From Streptomyces sp. Edi4 (GTDB lineage Bacteria; Actinomycetota; Actinomycetes; Streptomycetales; Streptomycetaceae), in NCBI RefSeq assembly GCF_040253615.1, contig NZ_JBEJGY010000004.1:5766001-5830000 (forward strand): DNA of 64,000 nt. The letters are read 5' to 3'. Below the pieces are notes generated by a model, which did not search any database, was not told where the DNA came from, and saw nothing but the letters and a program-made list of their open reading frames with translations. The position numbers were made by a program, and so were the translations under genes. Shown here in pieces: positions 33,217 through 42,617 of this stretch; positions within the stretch are counted from its first letter, which is position 1; every line of letters starts with the position of its first letter.

Positions 33217-33645
33217 GTCCGCCCCGGCGGCCGCGCGGCTCCTCCGGCGCGCGCACCGGGCTCCGCCGCGTGAGGCTCCCACCAGGGCGGACGCGGTCAA
33301 CTTCCCCCGCGCGCCTGGGGAATGTCCGTTCTGATGGGGCGAAGACCGCAATGGCCCCGCGTGTCACATGCGCCCCAACTTCCGCATGTCCGACCCCTGT
33401 TAACCCGCGTCCGCATAACGGAAACCCCCTTTCCGCATCACGTTTGCGCATACTTTCGCCGTCAGGTCTGGCGGGTGATCGCGACGCCATTGAAGACTCC
33501 CGGCATGCAGGGCCGTTCGGGCCCGTGTGCGAGCAGCCCGACCCGCTGCCCGGTGTCGCCCCCCGCTCGCACTGCTGATGGGAACGCGCCGCTACAGCGG
33601 CAAGTGCGGGCCGGTCACCGCCGGTTGAGAGGGGTCCTTGCCACG
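33217..33645. other. Promoter region of the oligopeptide ABC operon
   Basis: 430 bases with no gene. The centre (33360-33460) is AT-richer and carries four TNCGCAT heptamers. The rest is GC-rich and featureless. Confidence 0.5.
33381..33451. promoter_or_regulatory. Cluster of four TNCGCAT heptamers
   Basis: TCCGCAT occurs at 33381-33387, 33410-33416 and 33432-33438, and TGCGCAT at 33445-33451, all in one orientation about 200-265 bases before the first gene of the peptide transporter operon. This may be a multi-site operator; the factor is unknown. Confidence 0.35.
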
Positions 33646-34650
33646 ATGACGGCACCATTGCACGACACACCCGCCGACGCGGACCCGACCGCCGACCTCG
33701 GCGCCACGCCGAGCGACGAGACCAGAGCGGTCGAGGGGCGTTCGCTGGGCCGTATCGCCTGGAACCGGCTGAAGAAGGACAAGCTCGCCCTCACTGGTGG
33801 CATCGTTGTCGTGTTCCTGGTCCTCGTCGCGATCTTCGCGCCGTGGATCGTCGACGCGTTCGGCCATCCGCCGGAGGAGTTCCACGAGGACCAGATCGAC
33901 CCGCTGCTCTCCACGCCGACCGGCAGCTGGGGCGGCATCAACTCCCACTTCCTGCTGGGAGTTGAGCCGGTCAACGGCCGCGACGTGTTCAGCCGCATCG
34001 TCTACGGCGCGCGCGTCTCGCTGCTCGTGGGCTTCCTCGCGGCGGTCTTCGCCGTCGTGGTCGGCACCGTGCTCGGCGTGATCGCCGGTTACTTCGGCGG
34101 CTGGCTCGACGCGATCATCAGCCGGGTGATGGACATGCTGCTCTCCTTCCCGCAGCTGCTCTTCATCATCGCCCTGATCTCCGTGGTCCCCAGCCAGCTC
34201 TTCGGCCTCAGCGGCACCGGAGTGCGGCTGCTCGTGATGATCCTCGTCATCGGCTTCTTCGGATGGCCGTACGTGGGGCGCATCGTGCGCGGCCAGACGC
34301 TGTCGCTGAGGGAGCGCGAGTACGTCGAGGCGGCGCGCAGTCTGGGCGCCGGCCGCGGCTACATCCTGTTCAAGGAGCTGCTGCCCAACCTGATCGCGCC
34401 GGTCACCGTCTACATGACGCTGATGATCCCGACGAACATCCTCACCGAGGCGGCGCTCAGCTTCCTGGGAGCGGGCGTCAAGCCGCCCACGTCCTCCTGG
34501 GGACAGATGCTGTCGACGGCGATCGCGACCTACCAGTCCGATCCGATGTTCATGATCATCCCGGGTGTGGCGATCTTCATCACCGTGATGGCGTTCAACC
34601 TCTTCGGCGACGGCGTCCGCGACGCCCTCGACCCGAAGGGCACCCGCTGA
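33646..34650 (+). CDS. Oligopeptide/dipeptide ABC transporter permease (DppC/OppC type)
   Basis: 334 residues from ATG 33646 with GAGAGGGG upstream. The N-terminal extension is cytoplasmic, then an OppC-N helix (TGGIVVVFLVLVAIFAPWIV), an extracytoplasmic loop with GRDVFSRIVYGARVSLLVG, and the BPD_transp_1 domain. The EAA loop reads EYVEAARSLGAGRGYILFKELLPN. It pairs with the second permease at 36627 to form the translocation channel. It is the first gene of a five-gene operon: permease, binding protein, permease, ATPase, ATPase. Confidence 0.92.
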   Translation: MTAPLHDTPADADPTADLGATPSDETRAVEGRSLGRIAWNRLKKDKLALTGGIVVVFLVLVAIFAPWIVDAFGHPPEEFHEDQIDPLLSTPTGSWGGINSHFLLGVEPVNGRDVFSRIVYGARVSLLVGFLAAVFAVVVGTVLGVIAGYFGGWLDAIISRVMDMLLSFPQLLFIIALISVVPSQLFGLSGTGVRLLVMILVIGFFGWPYVGRIVRGQTLSLREREYVEAARSLGAGRGYILFKELLPNLIAPVTVYMTLMIPTNILTEAALSFLGAGVKPPTSSWGQMLSTAIATYQSDPMFMIIPGVAIFITVMAFNLFGDGVRDALDPKGTR

Positions 34651-34730
34651 TGCGGGAATTCACAGACTCCGGCCCGGCGCACCGCACGGGCCGCGACACG
34701 CAAGACGCCCACTACGGAGGAAGCGAGATC

Positions 34731-36503
34731 GTGACAACCCCAGGTTCATCAAGGCGAAAGACGGTCGCCGGCGCCGCGATCGTCGTTGCGGCTCTGCTGT
34801 CCACCGCGGCCTGCGGCGGAGGTGGCGGCAGCGACAGCAAGGGCAAGGCGCCCGGTTTCAACGCCGCCAACAGCAAGCTGGCGAACGCGTCGACGAAGAA
34901 GGGCGGCGAGCTCAAGTTCGTCGGTACCCAGGACGCCGACTCGTGGGACCCGCAGCGTGGCTACTACGGCTTCATGTGGGACTACGCGCGCTACTACACG
35001 CGCACGCTGATCACGTTCAAGGCCGCCCCGGGCAAGGAGAGCGAGACGCTCGTCCCGGACATCGCGACCGGTCTCGCCGAGGTCTCGCCGGACAAGAAGA
35101 CGTACACGTACCACCTGAAGGACGGCGTCAAGTGGGAGGACGGCAAGGCCGTCACCTCCAAGGACGTCAAGTACGGCATCGAGCGCATCTGGGCGCAGGA
35201 CGTCATCTCCGGCGGCCCCGTCTACCTGAAGGACGTCCTCGACCCCACCGGTGAGTACAAGGGTCCCTACAAGGACACCTCGCCCGACAAGCTGGGTCTG
35301 AAGGCCATCGAGACGCCCGACGACAAGACCATCGTCTTCAAGCTGCCGGCGCCCAACGTCGACTTCGAGCAGATGCTGGCCATGCCCTCGGGCACCCCGG
35401 TCCGCCAGGACAAGGACACCCAGTCGAAGTACGGCCTGAAGCCGTTCTCGCTCGGCCCGTACAAGTGGGAGTCCTACTCGCCCAACAAGTCCATGGTCCT
35501 GGTCCGCAACGACCAGTGGGACCCGAAGACGGACAACGTCCGCAAGGCCCTGCCGGACAAGATCAGCCTCACCCTGCTGAGCAGCGCCGACGAGATGGAC
35601 AGCCGTCTGATCAACGGCGACTACGACGTCGACATCAACGGCACCGGCCTCGGCGCCGCCGGCCGCACCAAGGCGCTCCAGCAGTACAAGGGCAACGTCG
35701 ACAACCCGGACACGGGCTACATCCGTTACGCGGTCTTCCCGCAGACGGTGGCCCCGTTCGACAACGAGCACTGCCGCAAGGCCGTCATCTACGCGGCCGA
35801 CCACAAGTCGCTCCAGACCGCCCGCGGCGGCCCGCAGGCCGGTGGTGACATCGCCACCAACATGCTGCCGCCGATCATCAGCGGTTCGGACCCGAAGTAC
35901 GACCCCTACGGCGCGACCGCCAACGACGGCGCCCCGAACATCGCGAAGGCCAAGGAAGAGCTCGCCGCCTGCGGCAAGCCCGATGGCTTCTCCACCACCA
36001 TCGCGGTCCGCAACAACAAGCAGGTCGAGGTCGCCACGGCGCAGTCGCTCCAGGCCGCGCTCGCCAAGGTCAACATCAAGGCCGACATCGACCAGTACGA
36101 CGGCGCGCAGACGACCGGCATCATCGGCAACCCCGAGGTCGTCAAGAAGAAGAACTACGGAATCATCATCATGGGCTGGGGCCCGGACTTCTCGTCCGGC
36201 CAGGGCTTCCTGCTCCCGCTGGTCGACTCCAAGTTCATCCTGCCCAACGGCAACAACAACTACTCGATGCTGAACGACCCGGACATCGACAAGCTCTTCG
36301 ACAACGCCATCGCGGCGAACACCCCCGAAGAGGCCGCCGGGATCTACAAGCAGATCAACCAGAAGGTCTCCGAGCACGCCGTCTACCTGCCGTTCGTCTT
36401 CGAGAAGAACGTCAAGTGGCGCAGCTCCCGCCTCACCAACGTCTACACGACGACCAACAACAACGGTTTCTACGACTACGCCTCGCTCGGCGTCGAGAAG
36501 TGA
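34731..36503 (+). CDS. Oligopeptide-binding lipoprotein (SBP family 5)
   Basis: 590 residues from GTG 34731 with GGAGG at 34716-34720. The signal peptide ends in the lipobox STAAC, followed by a Gly/Ser linker. The mature part shows family 5 features: an N-terminal GGELKFVGTQDADSWDPQ segment, YHLKDGVKWEDGKAVTSKDVKYGIER, and the lobe with LPLVDSKFILPNGNNNYSML. Such proteins capture peptides outside the membrane and deliver them to the permeases. In streptomycetes these systems can also import signalling peptides. Paired stem-loops follow the stop and may raise the binding protein's expression relative to the permeases. Confidence 0.93.
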   Translation: MTTPGSSRRKTVAGAAIVVAALLSTAACGGGGGSDSKGKAPGFNAANSKLANASTKKGGELKFVGTQDADSWDPQRGYYGFMWDYARYYTRTLITFKAAPGKESETLVPDIATGLAEVSPDKKTYTYHLKDGVKWEDGKAVTSKDVKYGIERIWAQDVISGGPVYLKDVLDPTGEYKGPYKDTSPDKLGLKAIETPDDKTIVFKLPAPNVDFEQMLAMPSGTPVRQDKDTQSKYGLKPFSLGPYKWESYSPNKSMVLVRNDQWDPKTDNVRKALPDKISLTLLSSADEMDSRLINGDYDVDINGTGLGAAGRTKALQQYKGNVDNPDTGYIRYAVFPQTVAPFDNEHCRKAVIYAADHKSLQTARGGPQAGGDIATNMLPPIISGSDPKYDPYGATANDGAPNIAKAKEELAACGKPDGFSTTIAVRNNKQVEVATAQSLQAALAKVNIKADIDQYDGAQTTGIIGNPEVVKKKNYGIIIMGWGPDFSSGQGFLLPLVDSKFILPNGNNNYSMLNDPDIDKLFDNAIAANTPEEAAGIYKQINQKVSEHAVYLPFVFEKNVKWRSSRLTNVYTTTNNNGFYDYASLGVEK

Positions 36504-36578
36504 CCGTCGTCCAATCGCTCCGCCGGCGCACCCGCCGCTAGGCACGAAGGGCAGGTGAAGGCCGTCGTGTGACGGGTC

Positions 36579-36620
36579 GGGGGTACCGCAATCCGGTGCC
36601 CCCGGCCCGCCGCCGGGCCG
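36579..36620 (+). repeat. Paired stem-loops between binding protein and permease genes
   Basis: First hairpin: GGGGGTACCG (36579-36588) with CGGTGCCCCC (36594-36603), one G-U pair. Second: CGGCCCG (36603-36609) with CGGGCCG (36614-36620). They lie just before the permease start at 36627, as in many binding-protein operons where such structures stabilise the upstream mRNA or attenuate downstream expression. Confidence 0.45.
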
Positions 36621-36626
36621 AGAGCA

Positions 36627-37625
36627 GTGCTCGCATATCTCATCAGGCGGTTCGCCGCCGCCATCGTGATGCTGCTGATCGTCATGCTCGTGACGTTCGG
36701 CATCTTCTTCCTGGTTCCCAAGTGGACGGGCGTCGACCCGGCCACCATGTACGTCGGCAAGCAGTCCGACGCCGCTGCTCTCGAAGCGGTCCGCTCCAAG
36801 CTGGGTCTCGGCGACCCGATCTTCGTCCAGCTCTTCGACTTCGTGAAGGGCATCGTGGCCGGCCGCGACTACACCGGCGGCGGTACGACGATCCACTGTG
36901 ACGCCCCGTGCTTCGGCTACTCGTTCAAGAACGAGCAGGCGATCTGGCCCGTCCTCAAGGACCGTTTCCCCGTCACCCTGTCGCTGGTCATCGGCGCGGC
37001 CATCCTGTGGGTCATCTTCGGCGTCCTGACCGGCGTCGTCTCGGCCCTCAAGCGCGGCTCGCTGTGGGACCGGTTCTCCATGACGGTGGCTCTGGCGGGC
37101 GTGTCGCTGCCCATCTACTTCACCGGTCTGCTGTCGCTTGCGATCTTCACCTACCAACTGCACTGGCTCAACGGGGAGTACGTGCCCTTCAGCCAGTCAC
37201 CAACGGGCTGGTTCAGCGGTCTCCTGCTGCCCTGGATCACACTCGCCTTCCTCCAGGCGGCGATGTACGCCCGTCTCACCCGGGCGACCATGCTCGAAGT
37301 GATGGGCGAGGACTACGTCAGAACCGCCCGGGCCAAGGGACTGACCGAGGCCACCGTCATCGGCAAGCACGCCATGCGCTCCACCATGGCGCCGATCCTG
37401 ACGGTCCTCGGCATGGACATCGGCGCCCTCATCGGCGGCGCGATCCTCACCGAGACCACCTACAGCATTCCGGGTCTGGGCCGGGCCGTGCTCCAGGCCA
37501 TCAACGACCGCGACCTTCCGGTGATCCTCGGTGTCACGCTGATCACCTCGGCGGCGGTGATCTTCGCGAACCTGGTCGTGGACCTCCTGTACGCCGTGAT
37601 CGACCCCCGAGTGAGGCTCGCATGA
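36627..37625 (+). CDS. Oligopeptide/dipeptide ABC transporter permease (DppB/OppB type)
   Basis: 332 residues from GTG 36627. The N-terminus MLAYLIRRFAAAIVMLLIVM is the usual OppB start, followed by an extracytoplasmic loop and five more helices. The EAA loop reads EDYVRTARAKGLTEATVIGKHAMR, and the C-terminus ends DLLYAVIDPRVRL, a family hallmark. It forms the membrane channel with the DppC-type permease. Its stop overlaps the next ATPase start (ATGA), so the two are co-translated. Confidence 0.94.
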   Translation: MLAYLIRRFAAAIVMLLIVMLVTFGIFFLVPKWTGVDPATMYVGKQSDAAALEAVRSKLGLGDPIFVQLFDFVKGIVAGRDYTGGGTTIHCDAPCFGYSFKNEQAIWPVLKDRFPVTLSLVIGAAILWVIFGVLTGVVSALKRGSLWDRFSMTVALAGVSLPIYFTGLLSLAIFTYQLHWLNGEYVPFSQSPTGWFSGLLLPWITLAFLQAAMYARLTRATMLEVMGEDYVRTARAKGLTEATVIGKHAMRSTMAPILTVLGMDIGALIGGAILTETTYSIPGLGRAVLQAINDRDLPVILGVTLITSAAVIFANLVVDLLYAVIDPRVRLA

Positions 37626-38719
37626 CCGACCTGAACAAGACCGGCGCCGCCGTCGGCGAACCGGTCGCGGGTGAGCGGCCCTCGGACGCCTTCCTCGACG
37701 TACGCGACCTCAAGGTGCACTTCCCGACCGACGACGGCCTGGTCAAGTCCGTCGACGGGCTCACCTTCTCGCTGGAGAAGGGCAAGACCCTCGGCATCGT
37801 CGGTGAGTCCGGGTCCGGCAAGTCCGTCACCTCGATGGGCATCATGGGGCTGCACACGGCCGGCCAGTACGGCAAGCGCAAGGCCCAGATCTCCGGCGAG
37901 ATCTGGCTCAACGGCAAGGAGTTGCTGTCGGCCGACCCGGACGAGGTGCGCAAGCTCCGCGGCCGCGACATGGCGATGATCTTCCAGGACCCGCTGTCCG
38001 CGCTGCACCCGTACTTCACCATCGGCAAGCAGATCATCGAGGCCTACCGGGTCCACCACGACGTCGACAAGAAGACCGCTCGCACCCGGGCGATCGAGAT
38101 GCTCGACCGGGTCGGCATCCCCCAGCCCGACAAGCGCGTCGACTCCTACCCGCACGAGTTCTCCGGCGGCATGCGCCAGCGCGCGATGATCGCGATGTCG
38201 CTGGTGAACAACCCCGACCTCTTGATCGCGGACGAGCCGACGACCGCCCTGGACGTCACCGTGCAGGCGCAGATCCTGGACCTGATCCGGGACTTGCAGA
38301 AGGAGTTCGGCTCCGCGGTCATCATCATCACCCACGACCTGGGCGTCGTCGCCGAGCTCGCCGACGACATCCTGGTGATGTACGGCGGACGTTGCGTGGA
38401 GCGCGGACCGGCCGAGAAGGTCTTCTACGAGCCCCGCCACCCCTACACCTGGGGGCTGCTCGGTTCGATGCCGCGCATCGACCGGGAGGAGACCGAACGG
38501 CTCATCCCCGTGAAGGGCTCCCCGCCGTCCCTGATCAACATCCCGTCCGGCTGCGCCTTCAACCCGCGCTGCCCGTACGCCGATGTGCCCAAGGACAACA
38601 TCACCCGGACCGTGCGCCCCGAACTGGCCGACGGCGGGAGCGGTCACTGGACCGCCTGCCACATGTCGCCGGATGAGCGGGAGCGCATCTGGACCGAAGA
38701 GATTGCGCCCAAGCTGTGA
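37622..38719 (+). CDS. Oligopeptide ABC transporter ATPase (DppD/OppD type)
   Basis: 365 residues from ATG 37622, overlapping the permease stop. Walker A is GESGSGKSV, the Q loop [12 protein letters not shown], the signature [12 protein letters not shown], Walker [13 protein letters not shown] and the switch ITHDLG. The C-terminal oligopeptide-transporter extension has Cys residues in [11 protein letters not shown] and ACH, which bind an iron-sulfur cluster in some family members. It works as a heterodimer with the next gene's product on the cytoplasmic face and ends in a GTGA overlap with it. Confidence 0.95.
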   Translation: MTDLNKTGAAVGEPVAGERPSDAFLDVRDLKVHFPTDDGLVKSVDGLTFSLEKGKTLGIVGESGSGKSVTSMGIMGLHTAGQYGKRKAQISGEIWLNGKELLSADPDEVRKLRGRDMAMIFQDPLSALHPYFTIGKQIIEAYRVHHDVDKKTARTRAIEMLDRVGIPQPDKRVDSYPHEFSGGMRQRAMIAMSLVNNPDLLIADEPTTALDVTVQAQILDLIRDLQKEFGSAVIIITHDLGVVAELADDILVMYGGRCVERGPAEKVFYEPRHPYTWGLLGSMPRIDREETERLIPVKGSPPSLINIPSGCAFNPRCPYADVPKDNITRTVRPELADGGSGHWTACHMSPDERERIWTEEIAPKL

Positions 38720-40305
38720 GCGAGGACAAAGGCGTGACGGACAACGACGTGACGATTCCCGCCCAGAGCAAGGGCGCCGTCCCGGCCGGGACCAGGACGT
38801 CCGGCGAGGTGGCTCCCGGCGAGGTCCTGCTCAAGGTCAGCGGCCTCCAGAAGCACTTCCCGATCCGCAGCGGCCTGCTGAAACGGCAGACCGGCTCGGT
38901 CAAGGCCGTCGACGGCCTCGACTTCGACGTGCGCTCCGGCGAAACGCTCGGCGTGGTCGGCGAGTCCGGCTGCGGCAAGTCGACGATGGGCCGGCTGATC
39001 ACCCGGCTGCTCGAACCGACCGGCGGGACCGTGGAGTTCGAGGGACGGGACATCACCCACCTCGGGGTGCGCGGCATGCGGCCGATGCGCCGCGACGTCC
39101 AGATGATCTTCCAGGACCCGTACTCCTCGCTGAACCCCCGGCACACGGTCGGCGGCATCATCTCGGCCCCCTTCAAGCTCCAGGGCGTCCAGCCCGAGGG
39201 CGGCGTCAAGAAGGAGGTCCAGCGGCTTCTGGAGGTCGTGGGGCTCAACCCCGAGCACTACAACCGCTATCCGCATGAATTCTCCGGCGGTCAGCGTCAG
39301 CGCATCGGCATCGCCCGCGCGCTCGCGCTCAAGCCGAAGCTGGTCGTCGCGGACGAGCCGGTCTCGGCCCTCGACGTCTCGATCCAGGCGCAGGTGGTCA
39401 ACCTCCTCGACGACCTCCAGCAGGAGCTCGGCCTCACCTACGTGATCATCGCGCACGACCTGTCGGTCATCCGGCACGTGTCGGACCGGATCGCGGTCAT
39501 GTACCTGGGCAAGATCGTCGAGCTGGCCGACCGCAAGTCGCTGTACGCGGCGCCGATGCACCCGTACACCAAGGCGCTCATGTCCGCGGTGCCGGTGCCC
39601 GATCCGCGGCGGCGCGGCATGAAGAGCGAGCGGATCCTGCTCAAGGGTGACGTTCCCTCGCCCATCTCGCCGCCGAGCGGATGCCGGTTCCACACCCGGT
39701 GCTGGAAGGCGACGGAGATCTGCACGACCAAGGAGCCGGTGCTGGTCGAGCTGAAGCCGGGCCAGCGGGTGGCCTGCCACCACCCGGAGAACGCGCCGGA
39801 CCAGGCGCCGGGCGAGACGGTTCTCGCGGAGGCCCGGGAGTCGATCGAGGTCGTGACGATCGGCGGAACGGATGCGGAGGCCACCGAGCCGGTGGTGGCG
39901 GTGGAGGCGCCCGAGTCGGCGGCATCGGCTGAGCCGGCGGAGGCGGTCGAGTCGTCCGAGCCGGCGGAGGCGTCCGAGGCGGAGGTACCCGAAGCGGCCG
40001 CGTCCGAGACCGAGGTGCCTGAAGTGGGCGCGTCCGAGGCGGAGGTACCCGAAGCGGCCGCGTCCGAGGCGGAGGCGCCTGAAGTGGGCACATCTGACGC
40101 GGCAGTGTCCGAAGCCGGCGCGTCCGACGCGAGCGTGGCCGACTCCGAAGCCGAGGCGCCCGACGCCGGCGCGGCCAAAACCGACGTCCGCAAGTCGGCG
40201 GCCGGCAAGCCGGGGGCCCGTAAGCCGGCGGCTCGCAAGACGGGGGGCCGCAAGCCGGGAGCAGGCAAGCCGGAGACCGGGGCGCAGGAGTCAACCGGCA
40301 AGTAG
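38716..40305 (+). CDS. Oligopeptide ABC transporter ATPase (DppF/OppF type) with long charge-segregated tail
   Basis: 529 residues from GTG 38716. The first 365 or so residues are a normal DppF: Walker [26 protein letters not shown], signature [12 protein letters not shown], Walker [13 protein letters not shown], and the C-terminal Cys pair GCRFHTRCW. After that comes a 160-residue tail not found in ordinary family members. Its first part is an acidic Ala/Glu/Pro repeat ([12 protein letters not shown]-type units); its last 40 residues are basic, with repeated [17 protein letters not shown]. The tail is probably disordered and could bind nucleic acid, membrane or a partner. The repeats are also visible in the DNA as 30-bp units. 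Confidence 0.93.
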   Translation: MSEDKGVTDNDVTIPAQSKGAVPAGTRTSGEVAPGEVLLKVSGLQKHFPIRSGLLKRQTGSVKAVDGLDFDVRSGETLGVVGESGCGKSTMGRLITRLLEPTGGTVEFEGRDITHLGVRGMRPMRRDVQMIFQDPYSSLNPRHTVGGIISAPFKLQGVQPEGGVKKEVQRLLEVVGLNPEHYNRYPHEFSGGQRQRIGIARALALKPKLVVADEPVSALDVSIQAQVVNLLDDLQQELGLTYVIIAHDLSVIRHVSDRIAVMYLGKIVELADRKSLYAAPMHPYTKALMSAVPVPDPRRRGMKSERILLKGDVPSPISPPSGCRFHTRCWKATEICTTKEPVLVELKPGQRVACHHPENAPDQAPGETVLAEARESIEVVTIGGTDAEATEPVVAVEAPESAASAEPAEAVESSEPAEASEAEVPEAAASETEVPEVGASEAEVPEAAASEAEAPEVGTSDAAVSEAGASDASVADSEAEAPDAGAAKTDVRKSAAGKPGARKPAARKTGGRKPGAGKPETGAQESTGK

Positions 40306-40400
40306 GGCATGACAGTTCAGTAAAGTCATGTTCATGACGAGACGGGAGAGTGCAGAGTCTGCGTGTCCGTACCAACGGCACACGCTCGAAGGGCAGACTC

Positions 40401-41804
40401 ATGGCACTCTCCCGTTCGGCACGTCACAGCTCCCGGCTGCTCGCCCTCGCCACCGCGGTGGCCGCCGGATTCACCATCGCCGCAGCGCCCGCCGCCTCAC
40501 CCGGCGCCCCGGGCATCGGCGATCCGTACTTCCCCCTGATGGGCAACGGTGGTTTCGACGCCCTGCATTACGACCTCGGGGTGAGCTACAACCCCGATTC
40601 CGGGCGCCTGGACGGGCGTACCACGGTCACCGCCCGCGCCACCCAGAACCTCTCCCGCTTCGACCTGGACCTCCAGAAGCTGACGGTCGACTCGATCCGG
40701 GTGAACGGCAGGCCGGCCGACTTCAGCAGAACCGGTGACGAGATCGTCATCACCCCACGCCACCGGCTCTCCCGGGGCGAGCAGTTCGAGGTCACCGTCG
40801 TCTACGGCGGAGTGCCGCACGCGCTGAACGGACCCATCGTCTTCGGCTCCGACTACGGCTGGATGAAGACCAAGGACGGCGTTTTCGTGGCCTGCGAGCC
40901 CAACGCCGCCTCCACCTGGTTCCCCTCCAGCGACCACCCCTCCGACAAGGCCACGTACGACATCCGCATCGACGCGCCGAAGGGGCTGACGGGCGTGTCC
41001 AACGGGCGCCTGGTGGACTCCTACGACCGAGGGGGACGCTCGTACTACCACTGGCGCGAGAGCAAGCCGATGGCGACCTACCTGGCCACCGCGTCCATAG
41101 GCAAGTTCGACGTGAAGACCGGCCGCACGCCCGGCGGTACGCCCATCTACGTGGCCATCGACCCCGTACTCGCCAACCAGAACAAGGTCGACGTGTACGC
41201 GGTGACCGCCGAGGCCACCGACTACTGGTCCAAGCTCTTCGGCCCATACCCCTTCGAGGAGACCGGGGCCGTCGTGGACGACATGCCGCAGGCCGGGTTC
41301 TCCCTGGAGACCCAGTCCAAGCCCAGCTATTCGGCGGTACGTTCCGAGTCGACCATCGTGCACGAGCTCGCCCACCAGTGGTTCGGCGACTCCGTCTCGG
41401 TGGCCCACTGGGACGACATCTGGCTCAACGAGGGGTTCGCGACCTACGCCCAGTGGCTGTGGGCCGAGCACCGCGGCACGAAAACCGCGCACGAGTCCTT
41501 CCTCGCCGCCTACAACTCGATCCCGGCCGACGACGACTTCTGGAAGATCGAGGTGGCCGACCCGCAGCGCGACACGATGTTCTCCGACGCGGTCTACGAA
41601 CGCGGCGCGATGATGCTCCAGGAACTGCGCGAACGCATCGGTGACCAGGCCTTCTTCAAGCTGCTCCCGGCCTGGACCAAGGCCCACCGCTACCACAACG
41701 CCGACACCGAGGACTTCATCGGCCTCGCCGAGGAGATATCGGGCAAGTCGCTCGACGGGCTGTTCCAGAAGTGGATCTACGACACGGGCAAGCCCGCACT
41801 CTGA
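40401..41804 (+). CDS. Secreted M1-family zinc metallopeptidase
   Basis: 467 residues from ATG 40401 with AAGGG upstream; the in-frame GTG at 40350 has no such site. A signal peptide (residues 1 to about 32) ends near AAAPAAS. The gluzincin motif HELAHQWFG is followed 18 residues on by NEGFATY, giving both His and the Glu zinc ligands. The exopeptidase GxMEN loop is GFSLE, as in shortened actinomycete M1 enzymes. The C-terminal helical domain of long aminopeptidases is missing. It should trim peptides outside the cell, consistent with the peptide importer operon immediately upstream. Confidence 0.9.
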   Translation: MALSRSARHSSRLLALATAVAAGFTIAAAPAASPGAPGIGDPYFPLMGNGGFDALHYDLGVSYNPDSGRLDGRTTVTARATQNLSRFDLDLQKLTVDSIRVNGRPADFSRTGDEIVITPRHRLSRGEQFEVTVVYGGVPHALNGPIVFGSDYGWMKTKDGVFVACEPNAASTWFPSSDHPSDKATYDIRIDAPKGLTGVSNGRLVDSYDRGGRSYYHWRESKPMATYLATASIGKFDVKTGRTPGGTPIYVAIDPVLANQNKVDVYAVTAEATDYWSKLFGPYPFEETGAVVDDMPQAGFSLETQSKPSYSAVRSESTIVHELAHQWFGDSVSVAHWDDIWLNEGFATYAQWLWAEHRGTKTAHESFLAAYNSIPADDDFWKIEVADPQRDTMFSDAVYERGAMMLQELRERIGDQAFFKLLPAWTKAHRYHNADTEDFIGLAEEISGKSLDGLFQKWIYDTGKPAL

Positions 41805-41849
41805 GCCAGGCGGTGCCGGGGGGCGCCCCGCGATGAGTAAAAATGCGGG

Positions 41850-42509
41850 GTGCTCCACTCATTGTTCAGCCCCTCCGTCCAGCATGTGCTGGACCTTGTC
41901 GGAATCTTCGTCTTCGCGATTTCCGGCGCCCTGCTCGCCGTGCGCAAGAACTTCGACGTGTTCGGCATCGCGGTGCTCGCCGAGGTCACCGCGCTGGGCG
42001 GAGGGCTGTTCCGCGACCTCATGATCGGGGCGGTCCCGCCGGCCGCCTTCACCGACCTCGGGTACTTCGTGACCCCGCTGCTCGCCGCCGTGCTGGTCTT
42101 CTTCCTGCATCCCGAGGTCGAGCGCACCCAGCTCGCGGTCAACGTCTTCGACGCGGCGGGGCTCGGCCTGTTCTGCGTCACGGGCACGACCAAGGCGTAC
42201 GACTACGGGCTCGGGCTCACCTCGTCGGCGGCGCTCGGCCTCGCCACGGCGGTGGGCGGCGGCGTGCTGCGTGACGTCCTCGCCAACGAGGTGCCCTCCC
42301 TGCTGCGCTGGGACCGCGATCTGTACGCGGTGCCCGCGATCGTCGGCTCCACGATGGTCGTGCTCTTCATCCGCTTCGACCTCCTGAACGCGGGGACCAG
42401 CGGGCTCGCGGTGGTCACGGCCTTCCTGCTGCGCATCGCGGCCCTGAAGTACCACTGGCGGGCACCGCGCGCGTGGCACCGGCGCAGCTCGACGCTTGAG
42501 GAGGTGTGA
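41850..42509 (+). CDS. TRIC-type trimeric cation channel family protein (UPF0126)
   Basis: 219 residues from GTG 41850. Seven helices arranged as two homologous halves: GIFVFAISGALLAVRKNFDVFG and GLGLFCVTGTTKAYDYGLGL, each followed by the glycine kink and charged pair GGGLFRD or GGGVLRD. Prokaryotic TRIC proteins are homotrimeric potassium-selective channels in the plasma membrane. An AAAAAT stretch ends just before the GTG, so the mRNA may be leaderless. No operon partner is evident. Confidence 0.85.
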   Translation: MLHSLFSPSVQHVLDLVGIFVFAISGALLAVRKNFDVFGIAVLAEVTALGGGLFRDLMIGAVPPAAFTDLGYFVTPLLAAVLVFFLHPEVERTQLAVNVFDAAGLGLFCVTGTTKAYDYGLGLTSSAALGLATAVGGGVLRDVLANEVPSLLRWDRDLYAVPAIVGSTMVVLFIRFDLLNAGTSGLAVVTAFLLRIAALKYHWRAPRAWHRRSSTLEEV

Positions 42510-42604
42510 GGTGTGAGGTGTGTGGGGGAGTGGGTGTGAGGGGGCGGGCGCGGATGTGAGGAGTGCGAGCGGCAAGAAAGCTACCGCTCAGTAATTTATC
42601 GGTG

Positions 42605-42610
42605 TACGGT
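42605..42610 (+). promoter_or_regulatory. -10-like box for the thioesterase gene
   Basis: TACGGT ends 7 bases before ATG 42618, consistent with a leaderless transcript. A CTCAGTAA motif lies just upstream. Confidence 0.35.
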
Positions 42611-42617
42611 GCTGCGC

